Below, one piece after another: positions 35,404-44,349 of a DNA stretch of 64,000 nt. Source of the stretch: Ktedonosporobacter rubrisoli (GTDB lineage: Bacteria > Chloroflexota > Ktedonobacteria > Ktedonobacterales > Ktedonobacteraceae). The translations under genes and the position numbers were made by a program. The stretch spans positions 6,448,001 through 6,512,000 of the forward strand of contig NZ_CP035758.1 in the NCBI RefSeq assembly GCF_004208415.1, given 5' to 3'. The notes beneath the pieces were generated by a model. It saw nothing but the letters and a program-made list of their open reading frames with translations. It was not told the origin of the DNA and ran no database searches. Numbering within the stretch: the first letter of the stretch is position 1; every line of letters starts with the position of its first letter.

Positions 35404-35952
35404 CTATCTCTCCTCTCGTGTACTGAGCATAGCCGCACGTAAAGATCGCAACGTGCGAGAGAGTAGTTTACGGACGGTCCCTTCGGTCGTCTGAAGCAGG
35501 GCTGCGATCTCTTTAAAGCGGAGATTATTGCTATAGCGCAATTGGATCACCTGTTGCTGTTTCAACGGTAATGCTTCCAAAGCCCGATGAAGGTTTGCAT
35601 AGTCTTCCTGCCGTATGATCTCTCGTTCTGGTGTGAGTCCTTCATCGATTGCCTCCAAAGCCTCTTGCAGAGGCAGAAGAGCTGTACTGGCCTGCTGCCT
35701 TCGGTAGCGATCAACGATTTTGTTATGCGCCACCCGCCGCAGCCAGGCAAGTTGCTGCACAGTAGATAGATCATCGAGCACGTTGGTTTTCAGAGCAGCG
35801 ATAAATACTTCAAGAAGGATGTCTTCGGCATCCTGCTGGTTTGCCAAACGCCTTGACACATAGGTAAATATAGCGGAAGCATAACGATCATAGAGTGTAA
35901 TGATCGTATCTTCGTCTTGCCTTTCACCTTTCTCCAGGGGCGGCATACCCAT
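35404..35952 (-). CDS. ECF-type RNA polymerase sigma factor
   Basis: A 182-aa sigma-70 family protein. Region 2: LYDRYASAIFTYVSRRLANQ, then QDAEDILLEVFIAALK and LRRVAHNKIVDRYRR. Region 4: ALEALPLKQQQVIQLRYSNN, then FKEIAALLQTTEGTVRKLLS. The start at 35952 has GGAAGGAAC upstream. The downstream membrane gene is coupled to it (gap of two bases), giving the standard sigma/anti-sigma operon that responds to an outside signal. The target promoter is unknown. Confidence 0.92.
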   Translation of the reverse strand: MGMPPLEKGERQDEDTIITLYDRYASAIFTYVSRRLANQQDAEDILLEVFIAALKTNVLDDLSTVQQLAWLRRVAHNKIVDRYRRQQASTALLPLQEALEAIDEGLTPEREIIRQEDYANLHRALEALPLKQQQVIQLRYSNNLRFKEIAALLQTTEGTVRKLLSRTLRSLRAAMLSTREER

Positions 35953-36486
35953 ACTTCGTTCCTTCCATCAACTGATCAAAGGCCTGATCATAGGTGTCTA
36001 CAGCGGCGCCTAGAAAGATCGAATTATGCTACTGCATATCCAGGCTAGCAGGAAATTTAGTGAGTTTTCCAGGAGAAGGCAAGGCTTATTTTACCGCCTC
36101 TCAACGCTCAAACTTTTAGAAACCCGCTACACGCATCTGTGATGTGCCACTGCTATCTTGTCTATCGTCGTAATGGCGAAAACGAGGCACCAATAGCCAG
36201 GCACGGTGAAGCAAGGCGAAGACATTTTGAATTGAGGAATTTGCAAGGAAGGTCAGTTGTGGACCGAAGATGCCAGCTTATCCAGTTAGCCATACATCAA
36301 TCTGCAGATCTGCGAAAAATACGCCTATCTGGTCACATCATGCACTTTGGCATAATTAAGCCGGCCACGCTGGCCGGCTCCTTCAGTGCCGTGTTTATCA
36401 CTATGAAGCGCATGGATCATTGGTTATAATTTCCTCCCTCAGCTTCCATGCACATTACAGGATTGTCAATACATCAAGGAGACATC
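35953..36486. other. Spacer with a GC-rich hairpin downstream of the acetyltransferase gene
   Basis: No gene is supported; a 96-codon frame at 36139 has no ribosome-binding site. A near-perfect hairpin (AGCCGGCCA/TGGCCGGCT) at about 36359-36379 could terminate transcription of the acetyltransferase gene on the minus strand. Confidence 0.45.
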
Positions 36487-37053
36487 TTATTGGGGATCGA
36501 TTTTCAAACCCATGGCATACGAATCAAAGAATTCGCCGCGCACGTATATTTCGCGGGCAATATGGCCTTCCTTGACAAAGCCATACTTTTCATAGAGGCG
36601 GATGGCGCTTAGATTGTCGGCCCGCACGACAAGATTGATCTTGCGAATCGTCCCGTTCTGTCTGGCCCAGGCGATCAGATAACCCAGCAGGCGGCTTCCC
36701 AGCCCGCTACCCCAGTATTTGCGCAAGATAGAGATGCCAAACACGCCTGCATGCTTGAAGCGCAGGCGCTTGCCGGGAGTGAAGGACAGGGCACCGGCGA
36801 TTTCGCCAGCGACATCGGCTATGAGATATAAGCTGTTGGGATCTTTAGCATATTGGCGCAGAAACTCGCGCTCCTCTTCTACACTCACACCAAAGTCACT
36901 GGAGCCGAAGCCGAGAAAATCAGTCTCGCCAGCTACCTGCTCGAAGTAAGCCACCAGTTGTTCAGCATCCTCCGGCATCCCGAGCCGCAGGGTGAGCGGA
37001 AGATCATTTTTCAGGGTTATATGGAGTGGAAGTTCTAATTGCTCATCAGGCAT
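36487..37053 (-). CDS. GNAT-family N-acetyltransferase
   Basis: A 188-aa acetyl-CoA-dependent N-acyltransferase. Motif A with the CoA pyrophosphate loop is ISILRKYWGSGLGSRLLGYL (Q/RxxGxG/A type, here RKYWGSGLG). Motif B follows as NLVVRADNLSAIRLYEKYGF, the RimJ/RimL- and SpeG-like pattern, and then VKEGHIAREIYVRGEFFDSY. The substrate could be a protein N-terminus, a polyamine or an antibiotic, and cannot be told apart here. It lies downstream of and co-oriented with the HxlR gene, about 100 bp apart. Confidence 0.9.
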   Translation of the reverse strand: MPDEQLELPLHITLKNDLPLTLRLGMPEDAEQLVAYFEQVAGETDFLGFGSSDFGVSVEEEREFLRQYAKDPNSLYLIADVAGEIAGALSFTPGKRLRFKHAGVFGISILRKYWGSGLGSRLLGYLIAWARQNGTIRKINLVVRADNLSAIRLYEKYGFVKEGHIAREIYVRGEFFDSYAMGLKIDPQ

Positions 37054-37152
37054 TAGTTAAATCGCTTTCTTTTTGTGATGCATCCCTTCAGGTGAGGACA
37101 AGGGAAAAGTGGTCTGCGACGACATGGAGCACGGATAATCAGATCCCAACAT

Positions 37153-37485
37153 TCAAGCTTGTTTTCCCCATTCACACAACTTTTCCAGAACTGGCAAGAG
37201 CGTCTCCGCCTTCTCTGTGAGGCTGTACTCGACTTTAGGAGGAATCTGGGGATACTCTTTCCGTTTGACGATGCCATCGGCTTCCAACTCTTTAAGTTGT
37301 GAGCTCAATGTTTTATAAGTAATCGCGCCCAGTTGTCTTTTCAGGTCATTAAAACGCACCGGCTGGCTTTCGGCCAGGAGGTAAATAATAGCCATTTTCC
37401 ATTTGCCCCCAATAACTGACAATGTATAAGCAAAGGGCGTCTCCTTGATATTTTTAGCTTTGCCTTTATAGTCAGCCATCCCCAT
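37153..37485 (-). CDS. HxlR-family winged-helix regulator
   Basis: A 110-aa MarR-like winged-helix protein. The start at 37485 has AAAGGATAG ten bases upstream; ATG at 37479 and an upstream frame start at 37518 also exist. Typical HxlR sequence: FAYTLSVIGGKWKMAIIYLL, RFNDLKRQLGAITYKTLSSQ, LKELEADGIVKRKEYPQIPP and VEYSLTEKAETLLPVL. There is no conserved N-terminal Cys, unlike redox-sensing members. It may control the downstream acetyltransferase or itself. Confidence 0.9.
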   Translation of the reverse strand: MGMADYKGKAKNIKETPFAYTLSVIGGKWKMAIIYLLAESQPVRFNDLKRQLGAITYKTLSSQLKELEADGIVKRKEYPQIPPKVEYSLTEKAETLLPVLEKLCEWGKQA

Positions 37486-38034
37486 TTTTACACTATCCTT
37501 TCTGATAGTACCTCTCAAAAAGCGCGTACTTCTTTAAAGTTTGTACTCATTTTATACTAAGCCTTACATCGAAGTAAAGGAGAGGGGAAATTGGGATCTT
37601 CTTCGCCGCCTGCGGACGGCAGCATGGGAAGATGCTGGGGCTCAGTCCCAGACCCCAGTCAAGGGGCCGCTACCCCTTGCATCCCCGCTTTTCTCAAGCT
37701 TACTTTGAAGTAAAGGGAAGATAAAAGCGCTTAAAGGGCAAGAAAGCATTGCATAAAGCGAGCCCGTTCTATGCAAAAACGCGACGCTGCGCATAGCCGA
37801 ATGGTCCTGCTTATAAAAATCCAAATTGTTCAGGTAAGCCTATGCAGCGGCCTGAGATGGGCGCTGAGGCCTGATAAAACTTGTTTTCTTTATGTATTCT
37901 CGTTGCTGAGAAAATCTGATATAATCCTTTTAACGCTCAGATAAAATACCTTCATAAAGGTGCCAAAAAACTTTCCGGGATTTCTATCATGCGAACAGGT
38001 TATGTCTGTTGTATCAAGTTACGGGGGATAATTC
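37486..38034. other. Spacer with a GC-rich repeat-like block before the permease genes
   Basis: No gene. 37590-37690 carries a C/G-rich block (GCTGGGGCTCAGTCCCAGAC and CAAGGGGCCGCTACCCCTTG palindromes) that looks like a dispersed extragenic palindromic repeat. Confidence 0.45.
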
Positions 38035-39519
38035 ATGATTACTGCCAAAAAGTCCCCGGCCAGATCAACTGAGGTCAGGCTGTACTCAGAAGTCTATGTG
38101 CCCCAGACCATGCCCACGGCTCTGGGAGCATTCGACATGACGATGTTGTTTGTTATGATCATGTTCTTCATCAATAATCCAGTTAGCTCAATTGGAGCTG
38201 GTGCCGCTTCAATCTTGTACTGGATTATAGGCGCGCTCGTGTTCTATATTCCATGCGTGGTTGCTGCCACACAGCTGGGAACGATGTTTCCCCATGAGGG
38301 CTCAACCTATAACTGGACACACAAAGCGCTTGGGGGGTTCTGGAGCTTATTTGCTACTGTCTCGTTCTGGGTGCCGGGCCTGTTGGGCATGCTGGGCAGC
38401 GCCAGCATTGCCGTGAGCTTCTTGCAGGGGCTCAATTCCCATTGGCTCACGGCGCCCTGGCAGCAATGGCTAGTTCTTATCATTATCTTTGCCTTTGCCG
38501 CTGTGCTCTCGCTCCAACGCCTGCAAACCGTCAAATATGTGATCAACGTGACTACGCTGCTGACGATGGGCGTGGTTGTGTTGCTGGGCCTGGCGGCACT
38601 CTGGTGGCTACTGAGCGGACACCAGGCGGCTACTAGCTTTAATCAAGCCTCCAACTGGCGCATCGATGCCAGCGGCTTCCCTTTCCTGGGCAGCGTAATT
38701 CTGGCTTATCTGGGAGCTGATGTCTCGCTCAATCTTGGCGGCGAGCTGGCCAACCGGGATATCGTGAAGCGCCATCTGGGCTGGGGCGGCACGATTGTGA
38801 TCATTGGGTATCTTGTGGTAACCCTGGCACTGTTAGTAGTGCTGGGACCCAAGCATGCTAACGATGGTCCTTTTGCGATTATCACGGTTGTGGACCAGGT
38901 ATTTGGTCGCTTTATGGGCGATATTGCTGCCATCTGCGTCATCGCTTTCTTCCCTGTATTTGTGACGCTGATGAATATTGCCTTTGGGCGCCTGCTGATG
39001 GCGACGAGTATTGATCGACGCTTCCCGATCGGTCTGGCCCGCCTGAATAGACATCGTGTGCCAAAGAATGCTATCATCTTCCAGACAATAGTTGTGATGG
39101 TTGCGGCCTCCATTTTCTATCTGCTGCCTTACGTTATTCCTCTCGGCGATCCGGCGACCCTCTCGGGGACTATTTTTACGGTATCGCTCTCCTCTTTAAC
39201 GCTGGTATGGGCTGTCTCGACGGCCTTTATGTTTATTGACTTGCTCGTTCTCTACATTCGTGATCGCAAGGGTTTCCTGGAAAAGCTTATCTTCCCCATG
39301 CCTGTGCTCTGGCTCTGCATCATTGTGGCTCCTCTGTCCTGTGTGGCGGCCATTGTGCTAACCCTGAGTTATTCGGGGATACCAAGCATGGACAATGATA
39401 CTTGGCGCGCTGTGGTAAGCGGCATGACGGTCATTTGTCTGATCGCGGCGGCTATCGGCAGTATGTTCGCGACAAGCGAAGCCGCCTGGCAAGATCAGGT
39501 AACAGAAGAAAGTTCGTAG
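38035..39519 (+). CDS. APC-superfamily amino acid permease
   Basis: A 494-aa polytopic membrane protein with about 12 hydrophobic segments and a cytosolic N-terminus of about 25 residues. TM1 is FDMTMLFVMIMFFINNPVSS. The loop with GTMFPHEGSTYNWTHKALGG resembles the conserved region between TM2 and TM3 of APC transporters, and TM6 has YLGADVSLNLGGELANRDI. It would import amino acids or polyamines by proton or ion symport or exchange. The start has a GGGGG upstream. A second APC permease follows after 134 bp, so the pair may be co-transcribed. Confidence 0.88.
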   Translation: MITAKKSPARSTEVRLYSEVYVPQTMPTALGAFDMTMLFVMIMFFINNPVSSIGAGAASILYWIIGALVFYIPCVVAATQLGTMFPHEGSTYNWTHKALGGFWSLFATVSFWVPGLLGMLGSASIAVSFLQGLNSHWLTAPWQQWLVLIIIFAFAAVLSLQRLQTVKYVINVTTLLTMGVVVLLGLAALWWLLSGHQAATSFNQASNWRIDASGFPFLGSVILAYLGADVSLNLGGELANRDIVKRHLGWGGTIVIIGYLVVTLALLVVLGPKHANDGPFAIITVVDQVFGRFMGDIAAICVIAFFPVFVTLMNIAFGRLLMATSIDRRFPIGLARLNRHRVPKNAIIFQTIVVMVAASIFYLLPYVIPLGDPATLSGTIFTVSLSSLTLVWAVSTAFMFIDLLVLYIRDRKGFLEKLIFPMPVLWLCIIVAPLSCVAAIVLTLSYSGIPSMDNDTWRAVVSGMTVICLIAAAIGSMFATSEAAWQDQVTEESS

Positions 39520-39653
39520 CTAACGCGAGGTGCAACTGTGGAAAAACTTGCATATAGTGTTAGTTAATATATTGAAGAGTGCGAATATTCTTAAAATATT
39601 TGCACTTCAGGGATTCATCTTTGACCAATTTATGTTCATTTGAGGAGTAATGC

Positions 39654-41135
39654 ATGTCAACAACATCGTCTTCTGACAAGGCTTCAGGGACGGAGCAGGA
39701 GAAGTTACGGGCCAATACGATCGGTCTGCCAGGTGTGTTGTTCCAGTCAATTACCACTATGGCGCCGGCTTCTGGTCTTGCCTTCAGCCTGGGGGCGGCT
39801 CTTCCTTACGCGGGCGCGGCTCTGCCTCTGGCTGCTGTGATCACGCTAATCATTGCGGTCCTCATCGCGCTTAACATTGGCGCGCTGGCCAAGCATCTGC
39901 CATCGGCGGGTGGCTTCTTTACTTACATCGGGCACACCATGGGACCCCAGGCCGGCTGGATGGTTGGCTGGCTCTTTGACTTTGCCTATTTGCTCATTGT
40001 GCCCTTCCAATTGCTGGTACTGGGTCCGGTAGCTGATAGTTTCGCCAACCAGTATCTTCATCTCTCGTTTGGTCCGGCTGGCTGGGCCATCTGGGCCGTG
40101 ATTTTCGCCATCATCATTTTCGGCCTTACCTACTTTGGCATTAAGGTCTCAGCCGATGTTGGGGTGATCCTTGGTGCTATCGAGATTGTGGTGTTCGTGG
40201 TGCTCTCGATCTGGCTGATTGTGGCGGCTGGCCCTCATAATTCGCTGGCTCCGTTCAATCCGGCCTCTAGCTTGCAGCACGGCCTGGGTGGCTGGCAAGG
40301 TGTCTTATTCGGTATGATCTTTGTTGTTCTTGCTTTTGCCGGCTTCGAGTCGTCAGCACCGCTGGCTGAGGAAGCGCAAGATCCGCGCCGCACGGTGCCG
40401 CGCGCTATTGTGCTGGCGGCGACCGGGATCGGTATCTTCTATGTCTTCTGCTCTTATGCCGGTGTGGTAGGCTGGGGCGTTGACAATATCGCTAAGTATA
40501 CTGGCGACCTGAACGGCTGGACGACGCTAGCCAATCGCGTGTGGGGTCCGGTCTCGCTGATTATTCCGCTGGCCATTCTCAATAGTGCGCTGGCCAATTC
40601 GAACGCGGCGGTCAACGCGGTGACGCGCGTGCTCTATGCGATGGGGCGCACCAAGACCTTGCCGGCTCCTCTAGCTCATCTTAACCGCTATCAGACGCCC
40701 GATGTGGCGGTTATTCTGACGATGGTTATCGCTGTGGTCTTTGCCCTGCTGCCCGGCTTCCTTTATGATCCAAACACTGGCTTTGCCCTGCTGGGAACGA
40801 TCGTTGGCTTGCCGATCATTTTTGTGTATCTGGCAACTTGCGCGGCTGTGCCGATCTACTACTTGCGCGAGCGCCGTGATGAGTTCACTGTGCTGCGCCA
40901 CATTATCGTGCCGGTAATTCCGATCATTGTGCTACTTATCGTGCTGGTCTTCCAGTTTAACCCGCTGCCACCGGCGCCGTTGAATATGGCTGGCCCGATC
41001 TTCGTGCTCTGGTTTGTGATCGGTCTGGTGATTGTGTTCTTGCTTAGCAAGAATTCGCCGGAGGCGCTGAGCAGGATTACTAAGCTGCACACTGATGATG
41101 TGGAAGAGGGCGAGCCGGCGGTGGCTGAGGCGTAA
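39654..41135 (+). CDS. APC-superfamily amino acid permease
   Basis: A 493-aa permease with 12 predicted transmembrane segments. The start follows TGAGGAG. Diagnostic sequence: TTMAPASGLAFSLGAALPYA in TM1, KHLPSAGGFFTYIGHTMGPQ, and VLAFAGFESSAPLAEEAQDP before RRTVPRAIV, the classic APC TM6/loop region. It is only distantly related to the upstream permease, which argues for different substrates. A hairpin at 41161-41201 follows the stop. Confidence 0.9.
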   Translation: MSTTSSSDKASGTEQEKLRANTIGLPGVLFQSITTMAPASGLAFSLGAALPYAGAALPLAAVITLIIAVLIALNIGALAKHLPSAGGFFTYIGHTMGPQAGWMVGWLFDFAYLLIVPFQLLVLGPVADSFANQYLHLSFGPAGWAIWAVIFAIIIFGLTYFGIKVSADVGVILGAIEIVVFVVLSIWLIVAAGPHNSLAPFNPASSLQHGLGGWQGVLFGMIFVVLAFAGFESSAPLAEEAQDPRRTVPRAIVLAATGIGIFYVFCSYAGVVGWGVDNIAKYTGDLNGWTTLANRVWGPVSLIIPLAILNSALANSNAAVNAVTRVLYAMGRTKTLPAPLAHLNRYQTPDVAVILTMVIAVVFALLPGFLYDPNTGFALLGTIVGLPIIFVYLATCAAVPIYYLRERRDEFTVLRHIIVPVIPIIVLLIVLVFQFNPLPPAPLNMAGPIFVLWFVIGLVIVFLLSKNSPEALSRITKLHTDDVEEGEPAVAEA

Positions 41136-41160
41136 TAAGTAACATCCTTACCATTGGACA

Positions 41161-41201
41161 GGCGCGCTGAACCAGTGTGATTAGTCATTGGCCAGCGCGC
41201 C
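41161..41201 (+). terminator. Hairpin after the permease pair
   Basis: A 9-bp stem (GGCGCGCTG/CAGCGCGCC), 25 nt after the stop, without a clear T-run. Confidence 0.5.
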
Positions 41202-41283
41202 ATTAGCAGCAGCGACCAGGCAAATATGATCAGGCATGACTTATAAATGCTAATGGCGCAAGCCTGGCGCTAATGCTTAAGGA

Positions 41284-41362
41284 TGTAAACCCGGCCTGCG
41301 CTTCGGGCGGGCTTTGAGGCTGCGGACCGGGCATCTGCTTGTTGGGCTAGTATCCACAGCTC
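41284..41362 (+). repeat. Imperfect repeat of about 80 bp, copy 1
   Basis: Shares AACCCGG-CTGCGCT and TTTGAGGCTGCGGACC blocks, in order, with 42594-42675. The copies flank the RRM and hypothetical genes. Confidence 0.6.
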
Positions 41363-41641
41363 CTAATACCTGCCAGGTCTATTCCCTCTATCGAGCCTCT
41401 CATTCGCGATGCTCACTTTGATACTTTTTCCATCCAGCTCTTGCCCATCTAAGCCATTAATGGCCGCATTGGCCTCTTCCGGGCTGGCAAGGGTAACAAA
41501 GCCAAAGCCTCTGCTTCTTCCTGTGTCTCTATCTTTCAACACTATGGCATCTAAGACAGTGCCATATGGTTCAAAAGCGCCTCTGAGGATATCTTCATTG
41601 GTGCCCCATGACAGGTTGCCCACGTATACTTTTGTGCTCAT
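41363..41641 (-). CDS. RRM-domain RNA-binding protein
   Basis: A 92-aa single RNA-recognition-motif protein. RNP2 is VYVGNLSW (residues 5-12) and RNP1 is RGFGFVTL (about 44-51), with conserved aromatics in both. The tail after residue 80 is short, basic and Gly/Arg-containing (RLDRGNRPGRY). Such cyanobacterial Rbp-like proteins bind single-stranded RNA and often act in cold shock or mRNA localisation. The start has AAGGAGCAATTT upstream. It is divergent from the next gene with a 179-bp spacer that may hold a long 5' UTR. Confidence 0.95.
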   Translation of the reverse strand: MSTKVYVGNLSWGTNEDILRGAFEPYGTVLDAIVLKDRDTGRSRGFGFVTLASPEEANAAINGLDGQELDGKSIKVSIANERLDRGNRPGRY

Positions 41642-41820
41642 AAATTGCTCCTTGTTCGTTTACTCTCCTACTCCTAGTATATTGAGTGCGACAAAAGCTT
41701 TCTTCCACACGCTCTAAGCTTCTGGCACATGCGGCATAGCCTGTTCCCTTGACAGCTCCACTCATTCGGTATACGCTACCAGCGACCGAGCGTTTGGACA
41801 CACACTGAGGAGGATATTCA

Positions 41821-42582
41821 TTGGAAACAGAGCTGTCTCCCTCTTATCCCAAGCCATTCTTTGAGATTCAATATCATTTCGCGAAGCGTCTTTCTACTTT
41901 GTCGCAGCAACCGCTTGATCAGGTGCTTGTACGCTCAACTGCCTTGTATCGGATTTTTGGACTTGACTGGAGCCTGGACCCAACCAACCCCATCTGGCAA
42001 GCCTACACGGAAGGACTCGTCCACGCATCCGACCCTGTGGATTGGACCTATCGCTTCTACCTCAAGCGGTACCCCGATATCCCCAAATTCACTGATGAGG
42101 GGCATTGGGGCTGTTTTGCCTTCGAATACTTTGCAGAACAGCGAGCGATTCACCTCCATTTTTCAGATCAAGATCTCTCTCCCTTTAGTCCGCTCTCACG
42201 TCACCGAGTACGAGAGCGCCTTGCGGAATTACAGGCGATGTTTCGCTTCATTCAACAAAACCATCCCGATGCTACCCATGTACGAGGGTGCTCATGGCTC
42301 TACAATTGGGAATCGTACAAACGACTTTTTCCTCCAGCCTTTGGAGCATCTGCATTGGCTCAGCAGCATCCCGTTTTCTTTGGCCGTGCTATCTGGGGGC
42401 AATTTTTGCGCAAAGGATACAAAATTCAGGAGGAAACCATGTCCTTGTTTTTACAGCGGGTGAGTCTGCTCAAACAGGTTGAAGATGCTACTGGTTGTTT
42501 TCCCTATCCTGTCTTAGTGACCTCCGCTCCCATCCAGCTTTTTTACGAGATGTACGATCTTGTTGAGAAGCCTGCACCTTGA
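41821..42582 (+). CDS. Hypothetical protein, TTG start
   Basis: A 253-aa soluble, aromatic-rich protein of no family I recognise. TTG 41821 is supported by GAGGAGG 8-14 bases upstream, and no ATG lies near the conserved-looking N-terminus. Visible features are a helical N-terminal part, a Trp/Tyr-rich middle (VDWTYRFYLKRYPDI, EGHWGCFAFEYF), and WLYNWESYKRLFPPAF followed by GRAIWGQFLRKGYKIQEE. There is no signal peptide or membrane segment. Codon use and GC look like its neighbours. It is bracketed by two imperfect repeats of about 80 bp. Confidence 0.7.
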   Translation: METELSPSYPKPFFEIQYHFAKRLSTLSQQPLDQVLVRSTALYRIFGLDWSLDPTNPIWQAYTEGLVHASDPVDWTYRFYLKRYPDIPKFTDEGHWGCFAFEYFAEQRAIHLHFSDQDLSPFSPLSRHRVRERLAELQAMFRFIQQNHPDATHVRGCSWLYNWESYKRLFPPAFGASALAQQHPVFFGRAIWGQFLRKGYKIQEETMSLFLQRVSLLKQVEDATGCFPYPVLVTSAPIQLFYEMYDLVEKPAP

Positions 42583-42593
42583 TGTTTCAGGGC

Positions 42594-42675
42594 AGAACCC
42601 GGTCTGCGCTCAGCACGTGGTTTGAGGCTGCGGACCAGGTGCCTGCCTTGTCGGATAGGGAGGATCTTCCGCAGC
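42594..42675 (+). repeat. Imperfect repeat of about 80 bp, copy 2
   Basis: Matches 41284-41362 in the same orientation with several substitutions and small gaps. Confidence 0.6.
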
Positions 42676-42700
42676 TTTGGCTCAAACATTTGTTTTCCCC

Positions 42701-42750
42701 TTGACATATCCATTCGCTACGCCTATACTTTAAATATCCGAACGTTCGGA
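42701..42750 (+). promoter_or_regulatory. tetR promoter with perfect palindromic operator
   Basis: TTGACA at 42701-42706 and TATACT at 42724-42729 are 17 bp apart. The perfect 14-bp palindrome TCCGAACGTTCGGA lies at 42737-42750, just downstream of the -10, where a bound repressor would block transcription. Confidence 0.8.
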
Positions 42751-42778
42751 CACCCAAATCAAAAGTAAAGTGAGACTT

Positions 42779-43408
42779 ATGACTCCGATTGAAGGCGAGA
42801 AAAATAGTGCGAGCGGTCGCGCGCTGATCTTGAGGTCGGCCCTTCAGCTCTTTAGTGAGCGCGGCTACGATGGCACTTCGATTGATGACATTCGCCAGGC
42901 GGCTGGCTTCAAGTCGAAGGCAAGTCTGTATACTCACTTCAAGAGCAAGGAAGAGGTGTCATCAGCAATCCTGCAGGAGATTCAGGAGGAAGAGGACCGC
43001 GTGCTTATGCAAGCCTATGCTACAGCACGGCCTGAGCCCCTGGCGCAGTTTGCGGCCATGGGCAGGGCTTATGTTGCCTGGAGCCTGAGCCATCGACAGG
43101 AATATACTTTTTGTTTTGTGCGCGCACAGATGGAGACGCTGATCCAGGGCAAGCCCGACCTTTCCACACAGACAGGCGCGCTGGCTTCAGATCAGCTCCT
43201 GCTCAAGCTTGTGCAAGAGCTGCGCAAAGACTATCCGGTACGCGCGATCGCCGATACGGCTTTGCTGAGTATGATCAGGAGCCTGATCGGTCGGGCGGTG
43301 ATCGACCAGGAAGCTTTCGGAGCAATTGGCCTGGAGGCCAGGGCGCAACAGCTTATTGAGGTTTGTATGAGCGTGCTCTTTAGCGAAGATGTTGTTCTTC
43401 CCGCTTAG
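42779..43408 (+). CDS. TetR/AcrR-family transcriptional regulator
   Basis: A 209-aa protein with an N-terminal TetR helix-turn-helix: ILRSALQLFSERGYDGTSID, then DIRQAAGFKSKASLYTHFKS. The C-terminal ligand/dimer domain is variable (about 75-200). ATG 42779 is used; GTG at 42770 is also in frame. The same perfect 14-bp palindrome occurs before this gene and before the next one (43436-43449), so it probably represses both itself and the split-barrel gene. The inducer is unknown. Confidence 0.92.
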   Translation: MTPIEGEKNSASGRALILRSALQLFSERGYDGTSIDDIRQAAGFKSKASLYTHFKSKEEVSSAILQEIQEEEDRVLMQAYATARPEPLAQFAAMGRAYVAWSLSHRQEYTFCFVRAQMETLIQGKPDLSTQTGALASDQLLLKLVQELRKDYPVRAIADTALLSMIRSLIGRAVIDQEAFGAIGLEARAQQLIEVCMSVLFSEDVVLPA

Positions 43409-43435
43409 GGCACATTTTTTTTGTACACCAAAATG

Positions 43436-43449
43436 TCCGAACGTTCGGA
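43436..43449. promoter_or_regulatory. Second copy of the TetR operator palindrome
   Basis: TCCGAACGTTCGGA, identical to 42737-42750, 47 bp before the start of the split-barrel gene. Flanking bases (TG/TA) also resemble the first site. Confidence 0.75.
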
Positions 43450-43495
43450 TACGTTTTGATTTCGTCAGCAAGCAATGAGTAAAGAGAGGTTTTTT

Positions 43496-44137
43496 ATGGC
43501 AGATCTGAATCATCAAGAAGTACAGAAGATATTGCAGTCAACAGGGTTTGCGCATCTCGCTACGCTTGGCCCCAATGGGGAGCCGCAGTCCTCGCCGATG
43601 TGGTTTATGTGGGATGGCGAGCATCTCAAATTTACGCATATGCCCAATCGCAAGAAATACCAGAATATCAAGCGAGATCCGCGCGTCTCGGTCTCTATCA
43701 CTGACGTTGATAATCCTTATAGCTATGCCGAATTTCGTGGCGTGGTCACACGGATCGAAGATGATCTCCAGGGACAATTTTTCGATACGCTGGCGGAACG
43801 CTATGGGTCTCCTTTACGCCATACTGGCGAACCGCGCGTGATCCTCTATGTACAGGTTCAGCGCGTTGCTGCCGTGGTTCAGGGAGGCTACACGCAGGTG
43901 CTTGTGGCACAGCCTGAGCTCAATGTTTATCAGGCATTTGGCAGCCTCGCAGAGCAGCAAAAGGGCGGAATTTCTGTCGTACAGGAGGTCAAGACAGCTG
44001 AAGCGCTGACCCTTGTCTTCAAAACGTCTTCACCCCTTAGCGCTAACCTTGTCGAGGACATACGGCAAACTTCAGGCGTGTTGTCGATCACGGCAAACCT
44101 TGACGGTAAGCCGCAAGAGTCAGGGATAGGGCAATAA
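43496..44137 (+). CDS. PPOX-class split-barrel (F420/FMN-dependent) protein with C-terminal extension
   Basis: A 213-aa protein. ATG 43496 follows AGAGAGG; ATG 43475 is in frame but poorly supported. The N-terminal 130 residues form the PPOX fold: LQSTGFAHLATLGPNGEPQS, SPMWFMWDGEHLKFTHMPNR, KYQNIKRDPRVSVSITDVDN and YAEFRGVVTRIEDD. A C-terminal part of about 80 residues is not recognised. The position behind tetR and the shared operator suggest an inducible reductase, perhaps for a quinone or xenobiotic. Confidence 0.85.
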   Translation: MADLNHQEVQKILQSTGFAHLATLGPNGEPQSSPMWFMWDGEHLKFTHMPNRKKYQNIKRDPRVSVSITDVDNPYSYAEFRGVVTRIEDDLQGQFFDTLAERYGSPLRHTGEPRVILYVQVQRVAAVVQGGYTQVLVAQPELNVYQAFGSLAEQQKGGISVVQEVKTAEALTLVFKTSSPLSANLVEDIRQTSGVLSITANLDGKPQESGIGQ

Positions 44138-44349
44138 GGCGTCACGCCAGGCAGGCCAGCAATTATCACCATAAAGGTGGGAAGTGAGCGGAGAGGCGGG
44201 GTGAGACGAGAATTTTTACCAGGCTCGCTCACCCCGTTAGTGGATTGTGGATGCGGAACTACGCTTGTCTCAGTGGGCTAAAGGCGGCTTGCGGTTCGTA
44301 AAATCGACTCGCTCTGCCTCTCTTGCCCGCTTGTGCTCTTCGCGCAGCT

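Noticed and set aside
36139..36429. 96-codon frame in the spacer after the sigma gene
   Set aside because: No start signal and it overlaps a terminator-like hairpin.
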